A stretch of DNA of 64,000 nt from Planctomycetota bacterium. Lineage in GTDB: Bacteria; Planctomycetota; UBA1135; GCA-002686595. Where the stretch lies: assembly GCA_016709875.1 (NCBI GenBank), contig JADJLZ010000001.1:620001-684000 (forward strand). The letters are read 5' to 3'. Below the pieces are notes generated by a model. That model made no database searches. It saw only the letters and a program-made list of their open reading frames with translations, and was not told the origin of the DNA. The position numbers and the translations under genes were made by a program. Positions 47,724 through 60,198 of the stretch are shown piece by piece (the first letter of the stretch is position 1; each line of letters begins with the position of its first letter).

Positions 47724-49493
47724 TCACCCGAGCTCGAGCATCACCGAGAGGCGCATGAAGTCGACGTCCTGGATCTTGACCCGCACCGGGTGGCCCTCGC
47801 TGAAGGAGAGCGAGCGCCGCCCGGCGCGGATCACGAGGTTCGGGCCCTTCACCTCGGCGCGCTCGCCGATCGCGCGCGAGGGCAGGAAGCCGGTCACGTT
47901 GAAGGGCACCAGGCGCACCTCCATTCCAGGCGGAGAGACGCGCACGATCACGGCGTCGATCTTCTCGCCGATGTGCGGGTGCAGGAACTGGCAGATTTTC
48001 AGGTCGAAAATGGCCGTTTCGGCCATCTCGGCGACATCCGCCTGCATCGAGCAGTGCGCCGCGACCTCGGTGAGGTCGTGCACGAGTTCCTCCATCTTGA
48101 GCTCGCGCTCGGCCTCCGCGCCGCGGCTCTCGATGGCCCACAGCCAGCGGTGGACCATCAAGTCCGGATAGCGCCGGATGGGCGAGGTGAAGTGCAGGTA
48201 GGCCTTGCGCGCGAGGCCGAAGTGCGTGGCCACGTCCTTCTCGTCCTTGACCTCGTACACGGCGCGCTCGACGAGGCCCATGATGCGCTGGATCAGCGCC
48301 TCGGCGTTGGGCTTCTTGCGCGCGGCCTGGATCAGGCGCGCGATGTCGCGGCCGGTGAGCCGGTCCTTCTTGGGCACGCGCAGCCCGTGCTCCTCGAGCG
48401 CGATGGCGACCTTCTCGATCTCTTCGGGATCCTTCTCGGGGTGCACGCGGTAGATCGTCGGCAGCCCGCGCTCGCGGAAGAGATCCCCCACGGCCTGGTT
48501 GGCGGCCAGCGCGGTCTCCTCGATCAGCGTCATCGAGAAGTAGCGCGGCGCATCCACGATCGCGCGCACCTCGTGCTGCTCGTCGAAGAGCACCTTCTTC
48601 TCGACGCTGGCGATGCGCATCGAGCCCTTGGCGTCGCGCAACTGCTGCTGCTTGTGGGTCCACTTCTGGAAGAGTTTGAGCGAGGCCGCGAGCGGCGCCA
48701 GCGCGCGCGCGCCGGGCGTGTCCTGGCCGTCGAGCAGCTCCTGCACCTCCTTGTAGGTGTTGCGCCGCACGCTCTGGATCACGCTCTTGGCGACGCGCGC
48801 CGAGACGCGCTGGCCCTTGTCGTCGAAGACCATGTGCACCGAGTACGCCAGCCGCGGCCGTCCGCCGACGAGCGAGCAGAGCGTGTTCGAGAGCTCCTCG
48901 GGCAGCATCGGCACGACCTGATCGGCGAGGTACACGCTCGTGCCGCGCGCGAGCGCCTCCGCGTCGAGTGCCGTGCCGGGCACGACGTAGTGCGCGACGT
49001 CGGCGATGTGCACGCCGACCTCGACCTCGCCGCCGCCGAGCTCCTTGATCGAGATCGCGTCGTCGTAGTCCTTCGCGTCCTCGCCGTCGATGGTGTAGAT
49101 CAGTTCGCCGCGCAGGTCCTGACGGCCGACGAACTCCGCGGGCGAAGGATCGCTCGGCAGCGAACCGAGCTCCGCGAGCACGTCCTTGGGGAACACGGTG
49201 CGCACGCGGAAGGAGGCCAGGATCTGCATCTCCTCGCCGTCGGTGTCGCGGTAGGGCAAGGGCCCGTGCGGCATGGGGCCAAAGGCGCGCGGCCGGCGCG
49301 CGATGCGCTCGCGCGAGGTCTCGGCCAGCGCCGAATCACCGTAGTCCTCGACGAACTCCGAGACCGAATCGGGCGCGGGCGGCGGCGGAGCCGGCTCCTC
49401 GCCGCCGCGCGAGCGGCGCAGGTCCTTGAAGCTGCGGAACTTGGCTCCCTCACCCTCGCGCTCGCGGCTCATTCGGCCGCGATGGTACCCCAT
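47724..49493 (-). CDS. rnr: RNase II/RNase R-family 3'-5' exoribonuclease, short form
   Basis: The 589-residue protein has the RNB catalytic domain, with IDGEDAKDYDDAISI carrying the four metal-binding Asp and HFTSPIRRYPDLMVHR near the end. A C-terminal S1-like domain follows (IGEKIDAVIVRVSPPGMEVRL). Residues 1-100 do not contain the two cold-shock domains that precede RNB in RNase R and RNase II, which explains the short length (E. coli RNase R has 813). It degrades RNA from the 3' end. A second ATG at 49472 is an alternative start. The assignment to RNase R over RNase II is tentative. Confidence 0.88.
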   Translation of the reverse strand: MGYHRGRMSREREGEGAKFRSFKDLRRSRGGEEPAPPPPAPDSVSEFVEDYGDSALAETSRERIARRPRAFGPMPHGPLPYRDTDGEEMQILASFRVRTVFPKDVLAELGSLPSDPSPAEFVGRQDLRGELIYTIDGEDAKDYDDAISIKELGGGEVEVGVHIADVAHYVVPGTALDAEALARGTSVYLADQVVPMLPEELSNTLCSLVGGRPRLAYSVHMVFDDKGQRVSARVAKSVIQSVRRNTYKEVQELLDGQDTPGARALAPLAASLKLFQKWTHKQQQLRDAKGSMRIASVEKKVLFDEQHEVRAIVDAPRYFSMTLIEETALAANQAVGDLFRERGLPTIYRVHPEKDPEEIEKVAIALEEHGLRVPKKDRLTGRDIARLIQAARKKPNAEALIQRIMGLVERAVYEVKDEKDVATHFGLARKAYLHFTSPIRRYPDLMVHRWLWAIESRGAEAERELKMEELVHDLTEVAAHCSMQADVAEMAETAIFDLKICQFLHPHIGEKIDAVIVRVSPPGMEVRLVPFNVTGFLPSRAIGERAEVKGPNLVIRAGRRSLSFSEGHPVRVKIQDVDFMRLSVMLELG

Positions 49494-49521
49494 CGCGCTT
49501 CCGTGCGCGCGGGTCGTCCGC

Positions 49522-50307
49522 TCAGCCGGTCTTGCGCTCGGCGGCTGCGTTCCACTGGCTGATCTGGTTGATGCGCTCCTCGACGAAGGTCTCCAGGAGC
49601 GCGCGGTGCGGGGCGATTCCGCCGTCGTCGAGGAACTCCAGGCCGACCATCACGCCGCGCGTGAGCGCCCGCAAGCAGGCGACGCGCGCCGCGGCCTCGA
49701 CCTCCTGCTTGGTTCCGGGAATCACGAAGCGCACCTGGATCTGCTCGACTCCTGCGAGCTCGCTCGCCGCTTCGCGCGAAAGCCCCAGGCCGACGCCTCC
49801 GGCGGAGATGTCGTGGGCGCGCGCTTCCATCGAGCCGCCCTCCCAGGTGAGCTGCAGCGCGAGCCGGGTGCGCAGGTCGGGCAGCACGCGCGGGTAGCGC
49901 CGGCGGTTGAACAAGCGCGCGTGGTAGGCGTCGAGCTGCTCGAGCAGCGCGCCCGTCTCGGTGAACATGATCCCGCAGCGCACGCGCTGGCTGTCGGCGA
50001 CGACGACGACGATGCGCGCGCGGCCGCGCACATCGCGCTCGCGGGCCATCGACTGGAACTCGAGCGTCACTTCCTGTCCGCGGCAGATCGCGGGCGCCTT
50101 GACGGCGGGAAAGCTGATGGCCGCGCCGCCGAGCGAGAGGTCGAGCACCTCGCAAGGATGGCCGATGCCGCGCGAATCGAGCAGGCGCGCGGTCATGCCC
50201 TGCAGATTCGTCCGCTGGACCCGGTAGTGGCCGCGGCGGTCTTCGGGCCGCGGCGGGGGCGGCGGCTCGGGCTTGTCCTTGGGTTTCTTGCGGAAGAAGG
50301 GGAGCAT
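49522..50307 (-). CDS. Double PilZ-domain protein
   Basis: The 261-residue protein has two PilZ-like units: RRGHYRVQR followed by LDLSLGGAAISF (about 24-65), and RRRYPRVLPDLRTRL followed by HDISAGGVGLG (about 130-175). The Arg-rich box and the D-x-S-x-x-G box are the cyclic-di-GMP-binding motifs; the first unit's RRGHYR has the expected Arg spacing. The N-terminus (MLPFFRKKPKDKPEPPPPP) is a basic, Pro-rich leader. It is probably a c-di-GMP effector for surface behaviour. Confidence 0.82.
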   Translation of the reverse strand: MLPFFRKKPKDKPEPPPPPRPEDRRGHYRVQRTNLQGMTARLLDSRGIGHPCEVLDLSLGGAAISFPAVKAPAICRGQEVTLEFQSMARERDVRGRARIVVVVADSQRVRCGIMFTETGALLEQLDAYHARLFNRRRYPRVLPDLRTRLALQLTWEGGSMEARAHDISAGGVGLGLSREAASELAGVEQIQVRFVIPGTKQEVEAAARVACLRALTRGVMVGLEFLDDGGIAPHRALLETFVEERINQISQWNAAAERKTG

Positions 50308-50379
50308 GGCGGGGAACTCTGGCTCCCTTCGGCCGCGGGGCGCTTGGCGGTTGAGTCCCCGAGCGGATTTATTGCCCCC

Positions 50380-52974
<2,595 letters not shown>

Positions 52975-53031
52975 GCGCCCCCACTTTCCCAGGTCGCGAC
53001 CCCGCTGACAACCGAAGTTGGCGGCGCGTCG

Positions 53032-53060
53032 TTGACTCGCGCTCGGGTGCTGGGCATTCT
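53032..53060 (+). promoter_or_regulatory. Possible promoter of tRNA-Ala
   Basis: TTGACT (53032-53037) matches a -35 box in five of six bases and is followed after exactly 17 bases by CATTCT (53055-53060), a weak -10. Transcription would start about 30 bases before the tRNA. Confidence 0.4.
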
Positions 53061-53097
53061 TCTCAGCCCAATCACGGGCGCGCTCGGCGCGTTCCGC

Positions 53098-53173
53098 GGG
53101 GGATTAGCTCAGTTGGTAGAGCGCGACAATGGCATTGTCGAGGCCAGGGGTTCGAGCCCCCTATCCTCCACCA
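53098..53173 (+). tRNA. tRNA-Ala (anticodon GGC)
   Basis: The 76-base cloverleaf has acceptor GGGGGAT/ATCCTCC, D-arm GCTCAGTTGGTAGAGC, anticodon stem CGACA/TGTCG with loop ATGGCAT (34-36 = GGC) and T-arm AGGGG-TTCGAGC-CCCCT. CCA is encoded. It reads GCC and GCU, the main Ala codons of this GC-rich genome. Confidence 0.97.
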
Positions 53174-53182
53174 AACCCACGT

Positions 53183-53222
53183 CCGCCCGCGGCGCAGCCT
53201 AGCGCGCGGGCGGATTTTTTTT
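53183..53222 (+). terminator. Intrinsic terminator of tRNA-Ala
   Basis: A nine-base stem (CCGCCCGCG/CGCGGGCGG) with a 13-base loop is followed by A and eight T, 10 bases after the tRNA. Confidence 0.9.
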
Positions 53223-53227
53223 CGACC

Positions 53228-53243
53228 GGAAGGCGCGCCTTCC
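53228..53243. repeat. Perfect 16-base palindrome
   Basis: GGAAGGCGCGCCTTCC is self-complementary. It lies between the tRNA terminator and the membrane-fusion gene and could be an operator site for that operon; no other evidence. Confidence 0.4.
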
Positions 53244-53309
53244 GCTTCAGGACGCGAGCGCGCGGGATCGAAAGTCCGGTGGCCCCCCCCACCCGTCCCC
53301 GGACCCCGC

Positions 53310-54137
53310 ATGATCCCCCGCCCCCTCCGCGGAGCGCTCGTCGCTTCGCTGTGTCTGGTTCTCGCGCTCTCCGCGCGCCCTGTCCGCGACGTCCCCGGCG
53401 AGTACGGCGGACGCATCGCCCCCTCCCAGACCGTGCTGCTCAGCGCCAACGCCGACGGCCGACTCGCGAGCTGCTCGGTGGAGCGCGGCGACCTCGTCGA
53501 GCAGGGCCAGGAGCTCGCACGCATGGACGACCAGTTCGAGGAGCTCGCCGTGCGCTCGGCGCGCATGCGCGCGCAGAGCGATGCCGCCTGCGCCACGGCG
53601 ACGGTCGAGATCGAGACGCTCTCGCGCAAGATCGAGCGCCGCGCAGCGCTCTACGCCGACGGCACGCTCGTCGGTGCAGAGCTCGACGAGCTGCGCGACC
53701 AGCGCACGCTGGCCGGGATCGACCTGCTCAAGGCGCAGGAGGCCCGCGAACAAGCCGCGCTCGAGCTCGAGCGTGCGCAAGCCCAGCTCGAACGCACGCG
53801 CGTGCGCTCACCGATCCGCGGCGTGATCCTCGAGCGCATCGCCGAGCCGGGCGAATACGTCAGCCGCTCCAACGGCGGCGCACTTTTCCGGGTGGCGACG
53901 ATCGACCCGCTCGAGGTCGAGGTACACGTCCCGCCGCTGCGCGCCGCGACGCTGCAGGTCGGCGCGACCGCCGAGGTGCGCCCGGAGGCCTGCGAGTCGG
54001 TCTACCTCGCACGCGTGAAGCAGGTGGACAAGGTCGTCGACACCGCCAGCGGCACTTGCGCCGTGCGGCTCGTGCTCGAAAACCAGAAGCTCGAGGTCGC
54101 CTCCGGCCTGCGCTGCCGCGTGCACTTCACCGACTGA
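53310..54137 (+). CDS. HlyD/RND-type periplasmic membrane-fusion protein
   Basis: The 275-residue protein has an N-terminal signal/anchor (ALVASLCLVLALSARPV). A split lipoyl (biotinyl-like) domain carries GRLASCSVERGDLVEQGQEL and later VRSPIRGVILERIAEPGEYV. Between the halves is an alpha-helical hairpin (about 75-170), and a beta-barrel follows (PLEVEVHVPPLRAATLQVG). Such proteins bridge inner- and outer-membrane parts of export systems. It is 27 bases upstream of the giant surface-protein gene, so a role in exporting it is likely. No inner-membrane pump gene is in view. Confidence 0.88.
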   Translation: MIPRPLRGALVASLCLVLALSARPVRDVPGEYGGRIAPSQTVLLSANADGRLASCSVERGDLVEQGQELARMDDQFEELAVRSARMRAQSDAACATATVEIETLSRKIERRAALYADGTLVGAELDELRDQRTLAGIDLLKAQEAREQAALELERAQAQLERTRVRSPIRGVILERIAEPGEYVSRSNGGALFRVATIDPLEVEVHVPPLRAATLQVGATAEVRPEACESVYLARVKQVDKVVDTASGTCAVRLVLENQKLEVASGLRCRVHFTD

Positions 54138-54164
54138 CCCGAGCCGCTGCGAAGCCCTTCCGCC

Positions 54165-56213
54165 ATGAATCTCTTCGAGGACGACGAGCAGCCGGACGAA
54201 TCCACCACCAAGCCGGGCGCCGAGAAGCCCGCGCCGCCGGCGAGCGAGCGGCGAACCCCGCGTCCGCTCGAGATCGAGACGCTCGAACAACGCATCCTGA
54301 TGTCGGGTACCTGGGCCGACGCCGAGAGCGGGCAGAGCATCGCGGGGCCGACCTCGGGCTCGGACGTGTTCACCGGCACGAACGGGGCTGACAGCGCCAA
54401 CGGCGGCGACGGCGACGACTTCCTCTACGGCGGAGCCGGGAACGACACGCTCACGGGCGGAAACGGCGACGACTTCCTGCAGGGCGGCGCGGGGAACGAC
54501 CGGCTGACCGGCGGCGGCGGCACGGATACCGCCAGTTACTCCGACGCGACGAGCGCCGTGCACGTCGACCTGAGCGAGTCCGCTGCACAGAACACCGGCG
54601 GGGCCGGGAGCGACACCCTCTCCTCGATCGAGAACATCATCGGGTCCGCCTACAACGACCAACTCGACGGAACCTCCGGTGCAAACGTCATGGAGGGCGG
54701 CGACGGCAACGACCACATGGACGGCGCGGGCGGCCTCGACACCGCCTCGTATGAGCACGCTTCGAGCGGTGTCACGGTTGACCTGTCGATCGACGACAAT
54801 GCGCAGGACACCCACGGCGCAGGTGTGGACACGCTGACCCACATCGAGAACCTCACGGGCTCCTCGCACGACGACACGCTGAGCGGCAACAACAGCGCCA
54901 ACGTGCTCGACGGGGGCGCGGGAAACGACACGCTCTCGGGCGGCGCGGGCAACGACACGCTGCACGGTGGGACGGGCGACGACACCTTGATCGGCGGGAG
55001 CGGGACCGACACGGCGGACTACTCCGACGCCTCGAGCGGCGTGACCGTCGACCTCTCGGACAGCGGCGCTCAGGACACGCACGGCGCCGGCGTGGACACG
55101 CTCTCGGGGGTCGAGAACCTCACCGGTTCCAGCCACGACGACACGCTCAGCGGCAATTCCGGCAACAACGTGCTCAGCGGCGGAGCCGGCGACGACACGC
55201 TGCACGGTGGGCTGGGGAACGACACGCTCGACGGCGGCAGCGGACACGACATCGCGGACTATTCCGATGCCACCAGCTCGGTGCACGTCGACCTCACGCT
55301 CACCAGCGCCCAGGACACGCATGCGGCCGGGACGGACACGCTCACGAGCATCGAGGGAGCCGTCGGCGGCAGCGGCGACGACGTCTTCACCATCAGCGCG
55401 CCGGCCTCGGGCGAGAGCTACACGATCGACGGCGGCGGCGGCACGAACGAGATCGATCTCTCACAGTTCAGCAGCTCGCAGGCGACCCTCTCGAGCGTCG
55501 ACGGGCACAGCCTGGTCACGATCGACCAGGGCGGCGGGAACTCGTTCCAGATCGAGTACTCGAACATCGATCACTTCCAGTTCTCCGACGGCCCGCTCGA
55601 CGCGAGCGGCGCAGCGCCGGATGTCCCGCCCGATGCGCACGCCGGGACGGACCAGCTCGTAGACGAGGGCCAGATCGTGACGCTGGATGCGACCGGCAGC
55701 ACCGACCTGAACGGGGACACGCTCACCTACACGTGGACGCAGACGAGCGGGCCGACGGTGGTGCTCGATGATGTGCACGCGGGCTCGCCGACGTTTACCG
55801 CGCCCGAGGGCCTCACGAATACCACGCTGAGCTTCCAGCTCGCGGTTTCCGACGGCACGAACGTCAGCTACGACACCGTGACGATCGACGTCAACCGGGA
55901 CAACGATGCACCCACGGCCGAAGCGGGTCCTGCGCAGTCCGTCGATGAGAACGACGTCGTGACGTTGGCTGGAACGGGTGTCGACCCCGAAGGTCAAGCG
56001 TTGACGTACACCTGGACGCAGACCAGTGGACCGACGGTCGTGCTCGACGATGCGCACGCGGGGTCGCCGACGTTTACGGCCCCCGAGGGGCTCACGAACA
56101 CCACGCTGGCCTTCCAGCTCGCCGTTTCCGACGGGACCAACGTCAGACACCGTGACGATCGACGCAACCGGACAACGAGCACCCACGGCCGAAGCGGTCT
56201 GCGCAGTCCGTGA
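54165..56213 (+). CDS. N-terminal part of giant surface protein: LEPR-XLL-like, RTX, first PKD repeats
   Basis: The first 48 residues end in LEIETLEQRILMSG, very close to the LEPR-x-LL motif at the start of many large planctomycete and proteobacterial surface proteins. RTX nonapeptides (GGAGNDTL type) follow to about residue 410, with intervening VHVDLS segments. A beta domain comes next, then two PKD-like repeats (VTLDATGSTDLNGDTLTYTW). The frame leaves the repeat pattern near 56145 (residue 660), so the last 20 residues are out of frame. Calcium-dependent folding outside the cell is expected for the RTX part. Confidence 0.8.
   Translation: MNLFEDDEQPDESTTKPGAEKPAPPASERRTPRPLEIETLEQRILMSGTWADAESGQSIAGPTSGSDVFTGTNGADSANGGDGDDFLYGGAGNDTLTGGNGDDFLQGGAGNDRLTGGGGTDTASYSDATSAVHVDLSESAAQNTGGAGSDTLSSIENIIGSAYNDQLDGTSGANVMEGGDGNDHMDGAGGLDTASYEHASSGVTVDLSIDDNAQDTHGAGVDTLTHIENLTGSSHDDTLSGNNSANVLDGGAGNDTLSGGAGNDTLHGGTGDDTLIGGSGTDTADYSDASSGVTVDLSDSGAQDTHGAGVDTLSGVENLTGSSHDDTLSGNSGNNVLSGGAGDDTLHGGLGNDTLDGGSGHDIADYSDATSSVHVDLTLTSAQDTHAAGTDTLTSIEGAVGGSGDDVFTISAPASGESYTIDGGGGTNEIDLSQFSSSQATLSSVDGHSLVTIDQGGGNSFQIEYSNIDHFQFSDGPLDASGAAPDVPPDAHAGTDQLVDEGQIVTLDATGSTDLNGDTLTYTWTQTSGPTVVLDDVHAGSPTFTAPEGLTNTTLSFQLAVSDGTNVSYDTVTIDVNRDNDAPTAEAGPAQSVDENDVVTLAGTGVDPEGQALTYTWTQTSGPTVVLDDAHAGSPTFTAPEGLTNTTLAFQLAVSDGTNVRHRDDRRNRTTSTHGRSGLRSP
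54357..55395 (+). repeat. RTX calcium-binding nonapeptide repeats
   Basis: There are about 20 GGxGxDxUx units in four clusters, separated by YSDATSAVHVDLSE-like and THIENLTGSSHDDTLSG-like segments (serralysin/hemolysin-type). They form calcium-filled beta-rolls after export, typically by type I secretion. Confidence 0.88.
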
Positions 56214-56299
56214 TGAGAACGACGTCGTGACGTTGGCTGGACGTGTGACCCCGAAGGTCAGCTCACTATACCTGGACGCAGACCAGTGGACCGACGGTC

Positions 56300-58258
56300 G
56301 TGCTCGACGATGCGCACGCGGGGTCGCCGACGTTTACGGCGCCCGAGGGGCTCACGAACACCACGCTGACCTTCCAGCTCGCCGTTTCCGACGGCACGAA
56401 CGTCAGCTACGACACGGTCACGATCGACGTCAACCGGGACAATGACGCGCCGACGGCGGAAGCCGGCCCTGCGCAGTCCGTCGACGAGAACGACGTCGTG
56501 ACGTTGGCCGGATCGGGCGTCGACCCCGAAGGCGGAGCTCTCACCTACACGTGGACGCAGACCAGCGGGCCGACGGTCGTGCTCGATGATGCGCACGCGG
56601 GCTCGCCGACGTTTACCGCGCCCGAGGGCCTCACGAACACCACGCTGAGCTTCCAGCTCGCGGTCTCGGACGGGACCAACGTCAGCTACGACACGGTCAC
56701 GATCGACGTCAACCGGGACAACGACGCGCCCACGGCGGAAGCTGGCCCCGCGCAATCCGTCGACGAGAACGACGTCGTGACGCTCACCGGCTCGGGCGTC
56801 GACCCCGAAGGCGAGACCCTCACCTACACCTGGACGCAGACGAGCGGCCCCACGGTCGTGCTCGACGATGCGCACGCGGGCTCGCCGACGTTTACCGCGC
56901 CCGAGGGGCTCACGAACACCACGCTGACCTTCCAGCTCGCGGTCTCGGACGGGACCAACGTCAGCTACGACACGGTCACGATCGACGTCAACCGGGACAA
57001 CGACGCGCCGACGGCGGAAGCAGGCCCCGCGCAATCCGTCGACGAGAACGACGTCGTGACGTTGGCCGGATCGGGCGTCGACCCCGAAGGTCAATCGCTG
57101 ACGTACACCTGGACGCAGACCAGCGGACCGACGGTCGTGCTCGACGATGCGCACGCGGGATCGCCGACGTTTTCAGCGCCCGAGGGCCTCACGAACACCA
57201 CGCTGACCTTCCAACTCGCGGTTTCGGACGGCACGAACGTCAGCTACGACACGGTCACGATCGACGTCAACCGGGACAACGATGCACCCACGGCCGAAGC
57301 GGGTCCTGCGCAGTCCGTCGACGAGAACGACGTCGTCACGCTGGCCGGGACGGCGAGCGACCCCGAAGGTCAAGGGCTCACCTACACCTGGACGCAGGCC
57401 AGCGGCCCGACGGTCGTCCTCGAGCGATGCGCACGCGGGTCGCCGACGTTCACGGCGCCCGAGGGCCTCACGAACACCACGCTGACCTTCCAGCTCGCAG
57501 TCTCGGACGGCACGAACACGAGCTTCGACACGGTCACGATCGACGTCAACCGGGACAATGACGCGCCGACGGCGGAAGCCGGCCCTGCGCAGTCCGTCGA
57601 CGAGAACGACGTCGTGACGCTCGGCCGGACCGGGCGTCGACCCCGAAGGCCAAGCGCTCACCTACACCTGGACGCAGGTCAGCGGGCCGAGCGTCGTGCT
57701 CGAGCGATGCGCACGCAGGCTCGCCGACCTTCACCGCGCCGGAGGGCTCGCGAACACCTCGCGATCGTCTTCCAGTGCTCGGTCACCGACGGCACGAACA
57801 CGACCGTCGACACAGTCACGATCGACGTCAACCGCGACAACGACGCGCCGACAGCCGAGGCGGGCCCGGCGCAGTCCGTCGATGAAAACGATGTCGTGAC
57901 GCTCACCGGCACGGCGGCGATCCGGAGGCGAAGGCCTCACCTACACCTGGACGCAGGTCAGCGGCCCCAGCGTGCGCTCGAGCGACGCGCACGCGCCTCG
58001 CCGACCTTCACCGCGCCGGAGGGCCTCGCCAACACGGCGATCGTCTTCCAGTGCTCGGTCAGCGACGGCACGAACACGACCGTCGACACGGTCACGATCG
58101 ACGTGAACCGCGACAACGACGCGCCGTCGGTGGATGCGGGCCCGAACCAGACCGTCGATGAAAACGACCTCGTCACGCTCGGCGGACCGCAGCGATCCCG
58201 AAGCGCAGGGCCTCACCTACACCTGGACGCAGGCGAGCGGCCCGAGCGTCGTCGCTGA
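56300..58258 (+). CDS. Middle part of giant surface protein: tandem PKD-like repeats
   Basis: The frame encodes four clean repeats of 93 residues each (DNDAPTAEAGPAQSVDENDV ... TIDVNR). It then keeps running through patches with paired indels at about 57421, 57620, 57710 and 57910, where short segments lose the pattern and regain it. The real coding frame probably joins the previous and next pieces. Each repeat has the PKD/K319-type core: VVTLAGSGVDPEG, LTYTWTQTSGPTVVL, SPTFTAPEG, LTFQLAVSDGT. Confidence 0.6.
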   Translation: MLDDAHAGSPTFTAPEGLTNTTLTFQLAVSDGTNVSYDTVTIDVNRDNDAPTAEAGPAQSVDENDVVTLAGSGVDPEGGALTYTWTQTSGPTVVLDDAHAGSPTFTAPEGLTNTTLSFQLAVSDGTNVSYDTVTIDVNRDNDAPTAEAGPAQSVDENDVVTLTGSGVDPEGETLTYTWTQTSGPTVVLDDAHAGSPTFTAPEGLTNTTLTFQLAVSDGTNVSYDTVTIDVNRDNDAPTAEAGPAQSVDENDVVTLAGSGVDPEGQSLTYTWTQTSGPTVVLDDAHAGSPTFSAPEGLTNTTLTFQLAVSDGTNVSYDTVTIDVNRDNDAPTAEAGPAQSVDENDVVTLAGTASDPEGQGLTYTWTQASGPTVVLERCARGSPTFTAPEGLTNTTLTFQLAVSDGTNTSFDTVTIDVNRDNDAPTAEAGPAQSVDENDVVTLGRTGRRPRRPSAHLHLDAGQRAERRARAMRTQARRPSPRRRAREHLAIVFQCSVTDGTNTTVDTVTIDVNRDNDAPTAEAGPAQSVDENDVVTLTGTAAIRRRRPHLHLDAGQRPQRALERRARASPTFTAPEGLANTAIVFQCSVSDGTNTTVDTVTIDVNRDNDAPSVDAGPNQTVDENDLVTLGGPQRSRSAGPHLHLDAGERPERRR

Positions 58259-58659
58259 GCGACGCGCACGCGGCCTCGCCGACCTTCACCGCGCCGGAAG
58301 GCCTCGCGAACACGGCGATCGTGTTCCAGTGCAGCGTGAGCGACGGCACGAACACCACCGTCGACACGGTCACGATTGACGTCAACCGCGACAACGACGC
58401 GCCGACGGTCGATGCCGGCGCGAACCAAGCCGTCGACGAGAACGACGTCGTCACGCTCGCGGCCACCGGCGGCGATCCCGAAGGCAGGGACTCACCTACA
58501 CCTGGACGCAAGTCAGCGGCCCGGCCGTTGTCCTGAGCGACGCCCACTCGACCTCGCCGACCTTCACCGCGCCGGAAGGGCCTCGCCAACACCGCGATCG
58601 TCTTCCAGTGCTCGGTCACCGACGGCACGAACACGACCGTCGACACCGTCACGATCGAC

Positions 58660-59487
58660 GTGAACCGCGACAACGACGCGCCGTCGGTCGACGCCGGACC
58701 GAACCAGACCGTCGACGAGAACGATGTCGTCACGCTCGCCGCGACCGCGAGCGATCCCGAATCGCAGGGACTGACCTACACCTGGACCCAGGTCTCGGGC
58801 CCGAGCGTGACGCTGAGCAACGCGACGAGCGCCTCGCCGACCTTCACCGCGCCGGAGGGCCTCGCCAACACGGCGATCGTCTTCCAGTGCAGCGTGTCGG
58901 ACGGCACGAACACGACCGTCGACACCGTCACCATCGACGTGAACCGCGACAACGACGCGCCGTCGGTCGATGCCGGTCCGAACCAGACCGTCGACGAGAA
59001 CGACGTGGTCACGCTCGCGGCCACCGCAAGCGATCCGAAACGCAGGCCTGACCTACACCTGCCAGGTCAGCGGCCCGAGCGTGACGCTGAGCAACGCGAC
59101 ACCCTCGCCGACCTTCACGGCGCCCGAAGGCCTCCGAACCCGCGATCACCTTCCAGTGCAGCGTGTCGGACGGCACGAACACGACCGTCGACACCGTCAC
59201 CATCGACGTCAACCGCGACAACGACGCGCCGAGCGTCGACGCGGGTCCGAACCAGACCGTCGACGAGAACGATGTCGTCACGCTCGCGGCCACCGCAATC
59301 CCCGAAGGCGAGCCCTCACCTACACCTGGACGCAGGTGAGCGGACCGAGGGTCACGCTCGAGCGACGCGCACGCCCGCTCGCCGACGTTCACCGCGCCGG
59401 AGGGCCTCGCCAACACGACCATCGGCTTCCAGTGCTCGGTCACCGACGGCACGAACACGACCGTCGACACCGTCACCATCGACGTGA
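58660..59487 (+). CDS. Fragment of PKD-repeat region in another frame
   Basis: About 1.3 repeats are clean here (VDAGPNQTVDENDVVTLAAT ... TIDVNR) before indels near 59035 end the pattern. These repeats differ slightly from the flanking ones (VFQCSVSDGTNTTVDTVTI instead of TFQLAVSDGTNVSYDTVTI), so the array has at least two sub-families. Not an independent gene. Confidence 0.5.
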   Translation: MNRDNDAPSVDAGPNQTVDENDVVTLAATASDPESQGLTYTWTQVSGPSVTLSNATSASPTFTAPEGLANTAIVFQCSVSDGTNTTVDTVTIDVNRDNDAPSVDAGPNQTVDENDVVTLAATASDPKRRPDLHLPGQRPERDAEQRDTLADLHGARRPPNPRSPSSAACRTARTRPSTPSPSTSTATTTRRASTRVRTRPSTRTMSSRSRPPQSPKASPHLHLDAGERTEGHARATRTPARRRSPRRRASPTRPSASSARSPTARTRPSTPSPST

Positions 59488-60198
59488 ACCGCGACAACGA
59501 CGCGCCGTCGGTCGATGCCGGTCCGAACCAGACCGTCGACGAGAACGACGTGGTCACGCTCGCGGGACCGGAGTCGATCCGAAGGCGAAGGCCTCACCTA
59601 CACCTGGACGCAGGCGCGGACCGACAGCGTGCGCTCAGATGCGCACGCCGGTTCGCCGACCTTCACCGCTCCCGAAGGCCTGACGAACACCGCGATCGTC
59701 TTCCAGTGCTCGGTCACCGACGGCACGAACACGACCGTCGACACCGTCACGATCGACGTGAACCGCGACAACGACGCGCCAACGGCGAAGCCGGCCCCGA
59801 ACCAGACCGTCGACGAGAACGACGTCGTCACGCTGGCCGGACCGGGCGTCGACCCCGAAGGTCAATCGCTGACCTACACCTGGACGCAGCCAGCGGCCCG
59901 ACGGTCGTGCTCAGCGATGCGCACGCAGGCTCGCCGACCTTCACCGCTCCCGAGGGCCTCACCAACACCACGCTGACCTTCCAGCTCGCGGTCTCGGACG
60001 GCACGAACACGAGCTTCGACACGGTCACGATCGACGTCAACCGCGACAACGATGCGCCGACGGCCGACGCGGGCCCCGCGCAGTCCGTCGACGAGAATGA
60101 CGTCGTCACGCTGGCGGGATCCGGTGTCGACCCCGAGGTCAATCCAGGGCTGACCTACACCTGGACGCAGGCCAGCGGGCCGACGGTCGTGCTGAACG

